Source: Sulfuriferula sp047300855 (lineage in GTDB: Bacteria > Pseudomonadota > Gammaproteobacteria > Burkholderiales > Sulfuriferulaceae). Taken from it: 64,000 nt of DNA. The notes below the pieces were generated by a model. It saw only the letters and a list, made by a program, of their open reading frames with translations, did not search any database and was not told the origin of the DNA. Numbering within the stretch: the first letter of the stretch is position 1; each line of letters begins with the position of its first letter. The DNA is taken from assembly GCF_047300855.1 (NCBI RefSeq), contig NZ_CP170197.1, forward strand, positions 744,001-808,000, written 5' to 3'. The translations under genes and the position numbers were made by a program. Below, piece after piece: positions 1-7,521 of this stretch.

Positions 1-99
1 CAAGTACAGCGCGGAATCCGGTAGAGCATCGAACCATTCCACTACGCGTGGCTCTGGTCCCGCCCGGACGAGCTCGGAAATGACGTTAATGTCGATCAG
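1..99 (-). CDS. VapC-like PIN-domain toxin, N-terminal fragment cut by window edge
   Basis: The reverse strand reads S-Y-L-I-D-I-N-V-I-S-E-L-V-R, the start of a PIN-domain RNase toxin in which the first Asp is a metal ligand. It directly follows and overlaps the antitoxin, as in VapBC operons. The frame is open from 141 down to base 1, but no ATG, GTG or TTG occurs in frame before the conserved Asp motif; the first plausible codon is CTG at 97-99. The start is therefore unknown, and the gene may use a non-canonical codon or have lost its start. The C-terminal part lies outside the window. Toxin identity is inferred from the motif and neighbour. Confidence 0.6.
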   Translation of the reverse strand, partial: MIDINVISELVRAGPEPRVVEWFDALPDSALYL

Positions 100-353
100 A
101 TAACTCGAAGACCTACCTCGCGGGCGGAGGAAGCATCCCGCTCAAGCTCGAGTTCCACGCCGTGCAGTGGCGATTCGCGCAGGAAGGTGGTGAAGCTGGG
201 CTTGGGTCGGGTCAGTCGTTCGTAATCAGCGTGAGACAACACCACCGCCGCAGCGAGACCGCACAGGGAAATATCCTGGGGCCCTTCGTTAAGGGCTTTC
301 TGAATCACCTCGCTCAAACGGGCTTTGGCTTCTTGCAGTTGCCAGGCTTGCAT
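96..353 (-). CDS. Phd/YefM-family antitoxin
   Basis: An 85-residue protein starting M-Q-A-W-Q-L-Q-E-A-K-A-R-L-S-E-V, the typical Phd/YefM N-terminal DNA-binding fold (beta strand followed by an A-K-x-x-L-S-E helix). The middle, with V-V-L-S-x-x-D-Y-E-R-L, also fits the family. The acidic C-terminus (about residues 65-80) would wrap and block the toxin. An AGGAGT ribosome binding site lies 8 bases before the ATG, and a pair of ACTAGT boxes lies upstream, as expected for autoregulation. It overlaps the PIN toxin downstream. Family assignment is firm; the exact partner specificity cannot be told. Confidence 0.85.
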   Translation of the reverse strand: MQAWQLQEAKARLSEVIQKALNEGPQDISLCGLAAAVVLSHADYERLTRPKPSFTTFLRESPLHGVELELERDASSAREVGLRVI

Positions 354-365
354 GATATTTACTCC

Positions 366-392
366 TGATAATAACTAGTCGCACTAGTCATC
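366..392 (-). promoter_or_regulatory. Promoter/operator of the toxin-antitoxin pair
   Basis: Two copies of the palindrome ACTAGT (374-379 and 383-388) separated by CGC overlap an A/T-rich -10-like stretch just upstream of the antitoxin start. Phd/YefM antitoxins usually bind such short repeated palindromes to repress their own operon. The binding role is inferred. Confidence 0.5.
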
Positions 393-525
393 GTAAGGTT
401 GCTGGGATGGTTTATCAAGCATTCATCCGCGTAAGGTGTAAGGCGTCAATAAGCGTCGCGCATTGCCGGGTGAGACGGACACACAGGATCAAGACTGACG
501 GAAGGAAGCGCTGCTGACATAAAGC

Positions 526-555
526 AAAAAGGCCACGTTTTCACGTGGCCTTTTT
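526..555 (-). terminator. Rho-independent terminator after tRNA-Lys
   Basis: A perfect 8-bp stem (GGCCACGT / ACGTGGCC, 531-538 and 543-550) with a 4-base loop is flanked by A5 and T5, so it could work in both directions. It sits 12 bases beyond the 3' end of the leftward tRNA-Lys. Confidence 0.8.
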
Positions 556-562
556 GCTGTTT

Positions 563-638
563 TGGTGGGTCGGGCGGGGGTCGAACCCGCGACAAACGGA
601 TTAAAAGTCCGCTGCTCTACCGGCTGAGCTACCGACCC
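563..638 (-). tRNA. tRNA-Lys (UUU anticodon)
   Basis: A full 76-base cloverleaf on the reverse strand: acceptor GGGTCGG / CCGACCC, D arm with GCTCAGCCGGTAGAGC, anticodon loop CTTTTAA with anticodon TTT, T arm with GGTTCGACC, and an encoded CCA at 563-565. It has its own promoter upstream and a terminator downstream, so it is a single-gene unit. Confidence 0.97.
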
Positions 639-650
639 GGCAAGCCCGCC

Positions 651-678
651 ATTATACGGTATTGGGCAGGTCCGTCAA
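651..678 (-). promoter_or_regulatory. Sigma-70 promoter of tRNA-Lys
   Basis: The reverse strand has TTGACG (673-678), a 16-base spacer and a perfect TATAAT (651-656), placing the -10 box 13 bases before the tRNA. The -35 box lies two bases beyond the stop codon of the cbbO-like gene. Confidence 0.8.
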
Positions 679-680
679 CA

Positions 681-2807
681 TCAGGTCGTGAGCTTGCGGT
701 AGATGTCGGCTGCTTTGAGCGGCAATTTTTTCACGTCGTCGATTTCGATGTAGTTGGCGGCGCCGTACATGTGCGGCAAATAGGCTTTGGCTTCGCGGTC
801 GATGGTGATGCAGAACGGGTGAATGCCGGCGCGGCGCGCTTCGATCAGCGACTGGCGCGTGTCTTCGATGCCATACTGGCCGCGGTAGACGTCGAAATAA
901 TCGTCGGGCTTGCCGTCGGAAAGGGTGATCAGCAGCTTGGTGCGGGCCTCGACCTCGATCAGCAGTTTGGACAGATGGCGGATGGCGACGCCCATGCGCG
1001 TGTATTCCTGCGGGGCAATGCCGGCGATGCGCGCCTTGACTGCCGGCGTGTAGGGTTCGTCGAAGCTTTTCACGCGGAAGATCTCGCAGCGCTTGCGGGT
1101 GATGCCGGAAAACCCGTAAATCGCGTAGCGGTCGCCCAGCACTTCCAGCGCCTCGGCCAGCAATACCAGGGCTTCGCGCTCGGCATCGTTGATCCAGCCT
1201 TTGGTGGAGCCGCTCATGTCCACCATGAACATCACCGCGATATTGCGCTCGGAGCGGTGCATGCGGGTGAACAGACGATCGCTCATTTCGCTGCCGTCGC
1301 GGGCGTCGGCCAGTGCTTCCACCAGCGCGTCGATGTCCACTTCGTCGCCTTGTACCTGGCGTTTCTCCACGCGGTTTTCGTCGCGCATGGCTTCGAAGGT
1401 CTTGCGCAGGTGCTTGACCAGGCCGCCATAGCGGGCCAGCACTTCCGCCACGTAGCCGGCCTCGCCGGGGCGCACGTCCTTTTCACGCAGCACACACCAG
1501 TTCTTGCGGTAGTGCTTGCGGCCGCAATCCCATTCCGGATAGAGGTGTGCGCCTTCTTCGTGGTAGGTGCCCTGCCAGACGGCGTCCGGGTCGCGTTCCT
1601 CGTCCTGGTAAAGCTTGGGGTCGTATTCGCCGTCGCCCGCCGGGGTGAGGTATTCGGGCGGGATGTCGCCGAGGTCGAGCTTGATCGAGGTGATCAGCTG
1701 GCGCACGTCTTCCGGCGGTGCGACAGGCATGTCGTTGAGGGTGATCTCGAACTGGTCGATGTTGGGGACGTTGCCTTCCTCGGGTTCCTTGAGGTTGAAC
1801 ACCGGCGGTTTCTTTTCATCTTCCTCGCGTTGTGAGGGATGCAGGTCGTCGACGAGTTCGGCCAGCTTGACGCGCAACAGCATTTTTTCGCGTTCCAGTC
1901 GCGCCGCCATCGTGCTGGCCACGGCATCCGGGCGCAGCTCGCCCTGATAGCAGACCGGCGCGGGCGCCGGGTGCGGGTAGGCGGATTGCAGGCAGCGTAG
2001 CGTGTCGGTGACGCTGGCATCTGGAGCAGCCAGTTCATGCGCAAAACTGTCCCAGCCAGCGGGCAGGGCGGTTTGACCGAGTGCCTGTCGCAGGGCCAGC
2101 ATGTCGCGGTAGAGCCCGGGCAGTTCGCGCGCCAAGCAGGCATCGAGACGCAGGGTTTCCAGCGCAAAAAAACAGTTCAGCGCATGCGCCTGATCCGGGT
2201 AGTCGGCCAGCGCGTCGTGCAGGTTGACGCGAAAACTGCCGTAGCGCGTTTGCGCCCACTGGAACGCGACCATGGCTTTGGCCAGGCGGAAGTTGTCTTC
2301 CACCGTTTCCATCCACGCGATAACGGTGGGCAGGTACAAGGTTTCGCTGTCGGTGAAGGGGGCGTCGGCCTGCTCCAGCTTGAGCTTGCGACCGGACAGG
2401 CCGCGTATAAAAGTGAACAGGATGCCGCTGATGTCTTCAAATACGGTGCCGGACGTGCGGATTTCACTGGTATGGACGAACTGTTCGACGTTGCGGATGA
2501 CCAGCAGCGCATCGCGCAGGCCGGTGCGGTCGTAGGTGTCCATCGCGGTGAGCGCCCAGGTTTCCAGGACGCGCCGGTCGAGCTGGTCGAGCAGCGGCAC
2601 GGCGCGTCCGGCGAACTGGTATGCGATTTCGATATTGGTGGTGCTGATGCGCTTGACCCAGTCGAGCAGATAGTCCTGCTGTAGCCGTGGCAATGGATGT
2701 ATGGCGGCGATCAGTTCGTCCAGGCGCAGGAAGGAAAATTCGGCCTCCAGCGTTTCTTCGAGGAAGGTCTCGATGGCTTCGGCGGTTAAAGGCGGGTGCT
2801 GAACCAT
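681..2807 (-). CDS. cbbO: CbbO/NorD-type von Willebrand factor A protein
   Basis: A 708-residue cytoplasmic protein whose C-terminal VWA domain carries the MIDAS motif D-M-S-G-S-T at about 530-535 and a later T-L-S-D-G-K-P-D-D stretch near 630. The long helical N-terminal part fits the CbbO/NorD family. These proteins pair with a MoxR-type CbbQ/NorQ ATPase; CbbO is the adaptor that directs CbbQ to inhibited RuBisCO, while NorD serves nitric oxide reductase. The start lies 8 bases after the cbbQ stop, so the two are co-transcribed. No RuBisCO or nor genes are in the window, so the substrate is inferred. It could be an Apr-associated relative instead. Confidence 0.85.
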   Translation of the reverse strand: MVQHPPLTAEAIETFLEETLEAEFSFLRLDELIAAIHPLPRLQQDYLLDWVKRISTTNIEIAYQFAGRAVPLLDQLDRRVLETWALTAMDTYDRTGLRDALLVIRNVEQFVHTSEIRTSGTVFEDISGILFTFIRGLSGRKLKLEQADAPFTDSETLYLPTVIAWMETVEDNFRLAKAMVAFQWAQTRYGSFRVNLHDALADYPDQAHALNCFFALETLRLDACLARELPGLYRDMLALRQALGQTALPAGWDSFAHELAAPDASVTDTLRCLQSAYPHPAPAPVCYQGELRPDAVASTMAARLEREKMLLRVKLAELVDDLHPSQREEDEKKPPVFNLKEPEEGNVPNIDQFEITLNDMPVAPPEDVRQLITSIKLDLGDIPPEYLTPAGDGEYDPKLYQDEERDPDAVWQGTYHEEGAHLYPEWDCGRKHYRKNWCVLREKDVRPGEAGYVAEVLARYGGLVKHLRKTFEAMRDENRVEKRQVQGDEVDIDALVEALADARDGSEMSDRLFTRMHRSERNIAVMFMVDMSGSTKGWINDAEREALVLLAEALEVLGDRYAIYGFSGITRKRCEIFRVKSFDEPYTPAVKARIAGIAPQEYTRMGVAIRHLSKLLIEVEARTKLLITLSDGKPDDYFDVYRGQYGIEDTRQSLIEARRAGIHPFCITIDREAKAYLPHMYGAANYIEIDDVKKLPLKAADIYRKLTT

Positions 2808-2815
2808 TCAGGCAG

Positions 2816-3628
2816 TCAAAACAGCGACGAGGACAATTCCTGTACGGCTGCCAGCATTTCCGCGTCATCGGTAATCGCCTGCGCGATGGCGCACTGGCAG
2901 GCGATGACCGGCGGCACGCCTTTGGCGATGAGCTTGCCGGCATGGATCAGCAGGCGCGTGCTGGCGCCTTCTTCCAGGCCGCTGCCCTTGAGGTTGCGCG
3001 TCATCTGGGCGAATTTGACCAGACGCTCGGCCAGCGCCGCATCGACGCCGCTCTCGGCAGCAACGATTTTTGCTTCCAGGCTGGCGTTGGGATAGTCGAA
3101 TTCCAGTGCCACGAAGCGCTGTCGGGTGCTCTGCTTCAAGTCCTTGAGCACGCTCTGGTAACCGGGATTGTAGGAAATGGCCAGGCAGAAATCCGCGTTG
3201 GCTTCGACAATGACGCCGAGCTTTTCCATTGGCAGCGCGCGGCGGTCGTCGGCCAGCGGGTGGATCACCACCATGGTGTCCTTGCGCGCCTCGACGATTT
3301 CATCCAGGTAGCAGATCGCGCCGGCACGTACTGCCCGCGCCAGCGGCCCGTCCACCCACACGGTCTCGCCGCCCTTGACCAGGTAGCGCCCGACCAGATC
3401 GGAAGCGGTGAGGTCGTCATGGCAGGAGACGGTAATCAGCGGGCGCTTCAGGCGCCACGCCATGTATTCCATGAAGCGCGTCTTGCCGCAGCCGGTAGGG
3501 CCTTTCAGCAATACCGGCAGACGGTTGGCGTAGGCTGCTTCGAAAATGCTGATTTCGCTGCCGACCGCTTCGTAATACGGCTCGCGCTCGATGAAGTTGG
3601 ATTCCGGGTTGAGGGTGCGGGCGTTCAC
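2816..3628 (-). CDS. cbbQ: CbbQ/NirQ/NorQ-family AAA+ ATPase
   Basis: A 270-residue MoxR-class AAA+ ATPase with Walker A G-P-T-G-C-G-K-T (43-50), Walker B I-C-Y-L-D-E near 110, and a C-terminal CbbQ region. It would form a hexamer and use ATP to remodel a client enzyme together with the VWA protein encoded next. I chose the GTG at 3626-3628 because it gives the N-terminus V-N-A-R-T-L-N-P-E-S usual for the family. An ATG at 3712 would add 28 residues and overlap the upstream gene by 77 bases. The gene follows the cysteine-cluster gene by 7 bases, suggesting one operon. Confidence 0.9.
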   Translation of the reverse strand: MNARTLNPESNFIEREPYYEAVGSEISIFEAAYANRLPVLLKGPTGCGKTRFMEYMAWRLKRPLITVSCHDDLTASDLVGRYLVKGGETVWVDGPLARAVRAGAICYLDEIVEARKDTMVVIHPLADDRRALPMEKLGVIVEANADFCLAISYNPGYQSVLKDLKQSTRQRFVALEFDYPNASLEAKIVAAESGVDAALAERLVKFAQMTRNLKGSGLEEGASTRLLIHAGKLIAKGVPPVIACQCAIAQAITDDAEMLAAVQELSSSLF

Positions 3629-3635
3629 GGCGGGC

Positions 3636-4550
3636 TCAGTCTTTGATTTCGTATTTGTCGTTGGGATCGCCGTGCCGGATCGCTTCGGCCGGAATTTTGG
3701 CGGTGATTTCATCCATGATCGCTTCGCGTTCGGTCTTGCGTGACAGGCGCTTGTCGTAGGCGTCTGCTTTCAGCGCAATGCTGGGCTCATTGAACATGAC
3801 CTGGCGCAGCAAGCGGAAACCGAATTGCATCAGCTCCGGCTCGGAACCGAGTATCTGGCTCATTTCCGTGTCGCTGAGGTCGTAAACTTCCCGGAACGAA
3901 GGGTGCTCGACGAACTGGCGGAAACGGTCCAGGTCGTAGCAGGCCATGAAGAACAGTTGCAGGCTGCGGTCCGTGGGTTTGCCGATGGTGGGACCGGCGG
4001 ATTTTTTCTTCAGGATGAGCTGGCGCCAGCCGCGTCCGAGCTCGTCGTATATCTCGACGCCCTGTTCCTTGCGATAGTCGTTGACGGTGATGCTGCGCGG
4101 TTCATTGTGGCCGAGGCAATGCGCTTCCTGCACCATGGCGTAGGAGGTACGATCGGTGGTTTCGTCCTGGCGGCGCATGGACAGCAGCGCGACGGGGTAG
4201 TAGCGGCACGAGGTAGGACGATCTTCGTAGACGCTGCAACCTTCCGGACGCATGAACTGGCAGGCGGTGCCTTCCTCGACCGGTTTCAGCTTGATACCGG
4301 CAATGCCGCCGGGCTCGAGTTCATATGGAACGGTATATTTGACCAGAAAATCACCGGAACTCATGTTGAGGTGGTTTTTCAAGCGCAGTACGTCGTATGG
4401 CGTGAGGCTGATGTCGATGTTGCTGCAGCATGCATTCCAGCACTTGATGCCTTTGCGACACTGGAACTGGATGGTTTTATCACCTTCCACCAGCTGTGGC
4501 ACAACCGGGCTTTGCGGGAAGGGGAAATCATTGATGTCAGGTTGTTGCAT
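3636..4550 (-). CDS. YkgJ-like zinc/iron-chelating cysteine-cluster protein
   Basis: A 304-residue protein with a cysteine cluster at C31, C37, C41, C42 and further Cys pairs in C-Q-F-M-R-P-E-G-C-S-V-Y and R-P-T-S-C-R-Y-Y-P, the pattern of the YkgJ/CxxCxxCC family thought to bind Zn or an Fe-S cluster. No signal peptide or membrane segment is seen. It is the first gene of a three-gene group with cbbQ and cbbO and lies directly behind aprA, across a terminator. Its biochemical role is unknown. A metal-delivery or cofactor role for the neighbouring enzymes is only a suggestion. Confidence 0.75.
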   Translation of the reverse strand: MQQPDINDFPFPQSPVVPQLVEGDKTIQFQCRKGIKCWNACCSNIDISLTPYDVLRLKNHLNMSSGDFLVKYTVPYELEPGGIAGIKLKPVEEGTACQFMRPEGCSVYEDRPTSCRYYPVALLSMRRQDETTDRTSYAMVQEAHCLGHNEPRSITVNDYRKEQGVEIYDELGRGWRQLILKKKSAGPTIGKPTDRSLQLFFMACYDLDRFRQFVEHPSFREVYDLSDTEMSQILGSEPELMQFGFRLLRQVMFNEPSIALKADAYDKRLSRKTEREAIMDEITAKIPAEAIRHGDPNDKYEIKD

Positions 4551-4583
4551 GATGGGCCTCGTTGCATAAACGGTGATTCAGTA

Positions 4584-4667
4584 GCTACGGAGGACACGGA
4601 GTCTATGGGGAAGAATACGAAGGAATGGTGATTCCCGTAAGGTCTGCCCTTTGTGAACTCCATGGCC
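4584..4667. repeat. Intergenic degenerate inverted repeat, copy C
   Basis: The left end GCTACGGAGGACACGGAG (4584-4601) and the inverted right end (CTTTGTGAACTCCATGGCC, 4649-4667) match at about 12 of 18 positions. The same kind of pair recurs at 37967-38033 and 38973-39060, always in an intergenic gap, so I treat the three as one dispersed repeat family. Confidence 0.4.
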
Positions 4668-4691
4668 AAAAAGCTTTTAAGTGTGCATCAG

Positions 4692-4729
4692 GTTTCCAAA
4701 GCAGTCGGTATTCCAACTGCTTTGGAAAC
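4692..4729. other. Perfect 14-bp inverted repeat behind the aprA terminator
   Basis: GTTTCCAAAGCAGT (4692-4705) and its exact complement (4716-4729) enclose a 10-base loop. It lies between the aprA terminator and the cysteine-cluster gene and is followed on the forward strand by A6. It may be a second transcription barrier, an mRNA-stabilising 3' stem or a protein-binding site. Confidence 0.6.
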
Positions 4730-4730
4730 A

Positions 4731-4757
4731 AAAAACCGGGCACCGTGGTGCCCGGTT
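4731..4757 (-). terminator. Rho-independent terminator of the sat-aprBA block
   Basis: An 11-bp stem (4734-4744 with 4747-4757, CCGGGCACC core) is followed on the reverse strand by a T-rich run, 23 bases past the aprA stop codon. It should separate apr transcription from the cysteine-cluster/cbbQO genes. Confidence 0.85.
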
Positions 4758-4779
4758 CAATTTTACTGCGATACCGGCA

Positions 4780-6801
4780 TTAATGCGCGGCAGGTTTGAA
4801 CAGCTTGGATTTGTCCACCAGATCCACGTGGGCACGCTTGAACACCGTCCATTTCTTGGAGTTCTTGTCGTACACGGAGTTGACGAAACAATGCCAGTTC
4901 TCCTCGTCCACAAAGTTTTTGTCCATGCGGTAGTAGAAGCCCGGATAACGGGACTCTTCACGGAACTGGATATGCTTCATGTGAGCTTCCGCCGTCAGGA
5001 TACGGTGGTAGTTTTCCCAGGCGCGCAGCAGTTCGTGCAGGTCTTTAGCACGCATCTTCATGGCGTCTTCTTTCAGCATTTCCAGTTTCTCTTCCGCCAC
5101 GGCCAGCATGTGAGCGTTGGTCTGGTAGTAGGTCGCAACACCGGCCACGTATTCGTCCATGATCTTTTGCAGACGGAACTGCAGCATCTTGGGCGTGATG
5201 TAGTGCGGGTTGATGTCGATCGCGGTGGTGTAGTCCTTGAACTCAAGGTAGGTCTTGACCGGCTGATAGATGTCCGCGACCAGTTGCTCGGGCGAGGTGT
5301 CCAGCTCGGGTTTCCAGTCCTTGTTGTCAATGCAGTACTTGACCATGGCCTTGGCGCACATGCGGCCTTCGGCATGTGAACCGGAGGAGAACTTGTGGCC
5401 GGATGCGCCCACGCCGTCGCCAGCGGTGAACAGACCCTTGACCGTGGTCATGGAGCGATAGCCCCAGTTCCAGCCTTTTGGCAGGTAGCCCGGGATTTTG
5501 TCTGCTTCGACGTGTTCTTCCGAGGTGGGGGCGCCGAGATCCTCGGGGCCGGATACCCAGATACCGCAGCAACCGGAGTGCGAACCCAGCAGGTAGGGCT
5601 CTGTAGGCATCAGTTCGGAGTTTTTCTTCTCCGGTTCGATGTTTTCACCGACCCATACGCCGCATTGTCCCACGCACATGTCGAGGAAGTCTTCCCAGGC
5701 TTCGGCCTCCAAGTGCTTCACTTCACGTGGAGACAGAGTCTCACGCAGTTTGGCCAGTGCTGTCACCGTATCCATGTAAATCGGACCGCGGCCTTCGCGC
5801 ATTTCCTTCAGCATCAGGTGGTTACGCAGGCAGGAAGCCGGTACAGCTGCTTGTCCGTAGGGAGGGTAGTCGTTCAGCAGTTCCTTGTTTTTCACCATGT
5901 ACACTTCGCCAATGGCGTTGGTGGCCTGGGCTTTGAACAGCAGGAACCATGCGCCCACCGGGCCGTAGCCGTCCTTGAAACGGGCGGGTACGAAACGGTT
6001 TTCCATCATGGTCAGCTCGGCGCCTGCTTCCGCAGCCATCGAGTAGGTCGAACCGGCATTCCATACCGGGTACCAGGCGCGGCCCTGGCCTTCGCCCACG
6101 GAACGCGGGCGGAACAGGTTAACGCAACCGCCAGCTGCCAGCAGGATGGCCTTGGCCTTGTATACGACCACCTTGTGTTCGCGTGTGGAGAAGCCGACTG
6201 CACCGGCAATACGGGAAGGATCGTTTTTGTCGTTGACCAGTTTGACGATGAAAATACGCTCTTCGATTCGGTCCATGCCGAGCGCTTTCTTGGCGGCTTC
6301 GGCAACAATCCACTTGTAGGATTCGCCGTTGATCATGATCTGCCACTTGCCGGAGCGCACTGGCTTGCCGCCATCTTTCAATGCAGGCATGCCTTTGGAG
6401 CCGTCATGGCGTTCGCCGTTTTCGTCGGTTTTCCAGATTGGCAGGCCCCATTCTTCGAACAGGTGCACGGATTCATCCACGTGACGCCCCAGGTCGTAGG
6501 ATAGGTCGTCGCGGGTGATACCCATCAGGTCGTTGGATACCATGCGGGCGTAATCGGCCGGATCTTGCTCGGTGCCGATATAAGTATTGATTGCGGACAG
6601 CCCCTGTGCCACGGCACCGGAACGATCCATGGCGGCTTTGTCCACCAGTTTGATTTTCAGGTCGATGCCGGTTTCAGCCTTGGCGGCGTCTGCCCAGCGC
6701 ATGACTTCGTAAGCGGCACCGCAACAGGCCATACCACCACCAATGAAGAGGATATCTACTTCCTCTTGAACCACTTCGGGATTACCAAATTCTCCAGCCA
6801 T
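4780..6801 (-). CDS. aprA: Adenylylsulfate (APS) reductase alpha subunit
   Basis: A 673-residue flavoprotein. The N-terminal FAD-binding fingerprint F-I-G-G-G-M-A-C-C-G-A-A spans about 19-30, and the later S-G-S-H-A-E-G-R region is typical of AprA and the fumarate reductase/succinate dehydrogenase superfamily. With AprB it interconverts sulfite plus AMP and APS in the cytoplasm; in a sulfur oxidiser the direction is sulfite to APS with electrons passed out through AprB. A TAGGAG ribosome site precedes the ATG. It follows aprB by 81 bases and ends at a strong terminator. Length and motifs are complete. Confidence 0.97.
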   Translation of the reverse strand: MAGEFGNPEVVQEEVDILFIGGGMACCGAAYEVMRWADAAKAETGIDLKIKLVDKAAMDRSGAVAQGLSAINTYIGTEQDPADYARMVSNDLMGITRDDLSYDLGRHVDESVHLFEEWGLPIWKTDENGERHDGSKGMPALKDGGKPVRSGKWQIMINGESYKWIVAEAAKKALGMDRIEERIFIVKLVNDKNDPSRIAGAVGFSTREHKVVVYKAKAILLAAGGCVNLFRPRSVGEGQGRAWYPVWNAGSTYSMAAEAGAELTMMENRFVPARFKDGYGPVGAWFLLFKAQATNAIGEVYMVKNKELLNDYPPYGQAAVPASCLRNHLMLKEMREGRGPIYMDTVTALAKLRETLSPREVKHLEAEAWEDFLDMCVGQCGVWVGENIEPEKKNSELMPTEPYLLGSHSGCCGIWVSGPEDLGAPTSEEHVEADKIPGYLPKGWNWGYRSMTTVKGLFTAGDGVGASGHKFSSGSHAEGRMCAKAMVKYCIDNKDWKPELDTSPEQLVADIYQPVKTYLEFKDYTTAIDINPHYITPKMLQFRLQKIMDEYVAGVATYYQTNAHMLAVAEEKLEMLKEDAMKMRAKDLHELLRAWENYHRILTAEAHMKHIQFREESRYPGFYYRMDKNFVDEENWHCFVNSVYDKNSKKWTVFKRAHVDLVDKSKLFKPAAH

Positions 6802-6882
6802 TATCTAATCTCCTAGCTTGCAGTTCAGCGTGGCGCACAGGCCCGCTCCCTCCTGCAATATGTGTTGGGTTAATTTCTCAGC

Positions 6883-7350
6883 TTATTTGCGGATCAACTC
6901 GGCAGGATTACCGGCGCGATAGCCACCCGAAGCGGTGAAGAATCCTGATTTGGTAATGTTTTCCAGCTTGGCTGTTTCTTTGCCGCCGTAGCAGTCAATC
7001 GAGCCTTCCGGAGTCGTGCGAATCGGGAATTTGAAGCGTTTGAGCGTGCCATTGCGGAATTTGATGGTCCACATGATGGAATCGGAGCCGCGCAATGGCT
7101 GCACCGAACCGCCCAGCGGGACGATGTCGGCATAGTGGCGCACTTCAATTGCGTTTTGTGGGCAGATTTTCACGCAGGAATAGCATTCCCAGCACTGCTC
7201 AGGTTCCTGGTTGAAAGCCTTCATGGCGTGACCGGTTTCGGAACCGTCTTTGTCCAGCTTCATCAAGTCGTGCGGGCAGATGTACATACAAGCGGTTTTA
7301 TCTTGACCCTTGCAGCCATCGCACTTGTCAGTACGAACATAGGTAGGCAT
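6883..7350 (-). CDS. aprB: Adenylylsulfate reductase beta subunit (ferredoxin-like)
   Basis: A 155-residue iron-sulfur subunit. Two 4Fe-4S clusters are predicted from C10/C13/C21/C25 (C-D-G-C...C-M-Y-I-C-P) and from C-W-E-C-Y-S-C-V-K-I-C-P. The C-terminal tail (R-T-T-P-E-G-S onwards) is the extension that wraps AprA. It carries electrons between the FAD of AprA and a membrane partner, which is not encoded in this window. A TGGAG ribosome site precedes the ATG. The 171-base gap to sat upstream could hold a second promoter. Confidence 0.97.
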   Translation of the reverse strand: MPTYVRTDKCDGCKGQDKTACMYICPHDLMKLDKDGSETGHAMKAFNQEPEQCWECYSCVKICPQNAIEVRHYADIVPLGGSVQPLRGSDSIMWTIKFRNGTLKRFKFPIRTTPEGSIDCYGGKETAKLENITKSGFFTASGGYRAGNPAELIRK

Positions 7351-7521
7351 GTCTTAGTCTCCATTACGTTAAAAACACCGCGTAAGTCGCGGCCCTTTGA
7401 GACGCTGAACCAGCCTTGGCCGGGGCGAATGCTGGGCTGTCCAGCTTCTTCCGCTTCCGGGAGGCTCAGAGCTTCAAATTCTGTAAATCCAGCCGCAATC
7501 TACGAATGCGACTTCGCAGCA

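Noticed and set aside
354..525. Repetitive-looking gap between the antitoxin and the tRNA-Lys terminator
   Set aside because: Apart from the ACTAGT operator I could not find a hairpin, promoter or frame that stands out; the short similar pieces (GTAAGG, GCGTC) are too brief to call a repeat.
771..1835. 354-codon open frame opposite the cbbO-like gene
   Set aside because: It is the complement of a well-supported coding gene with family motifs and has no ribosome site or recognisable domain.
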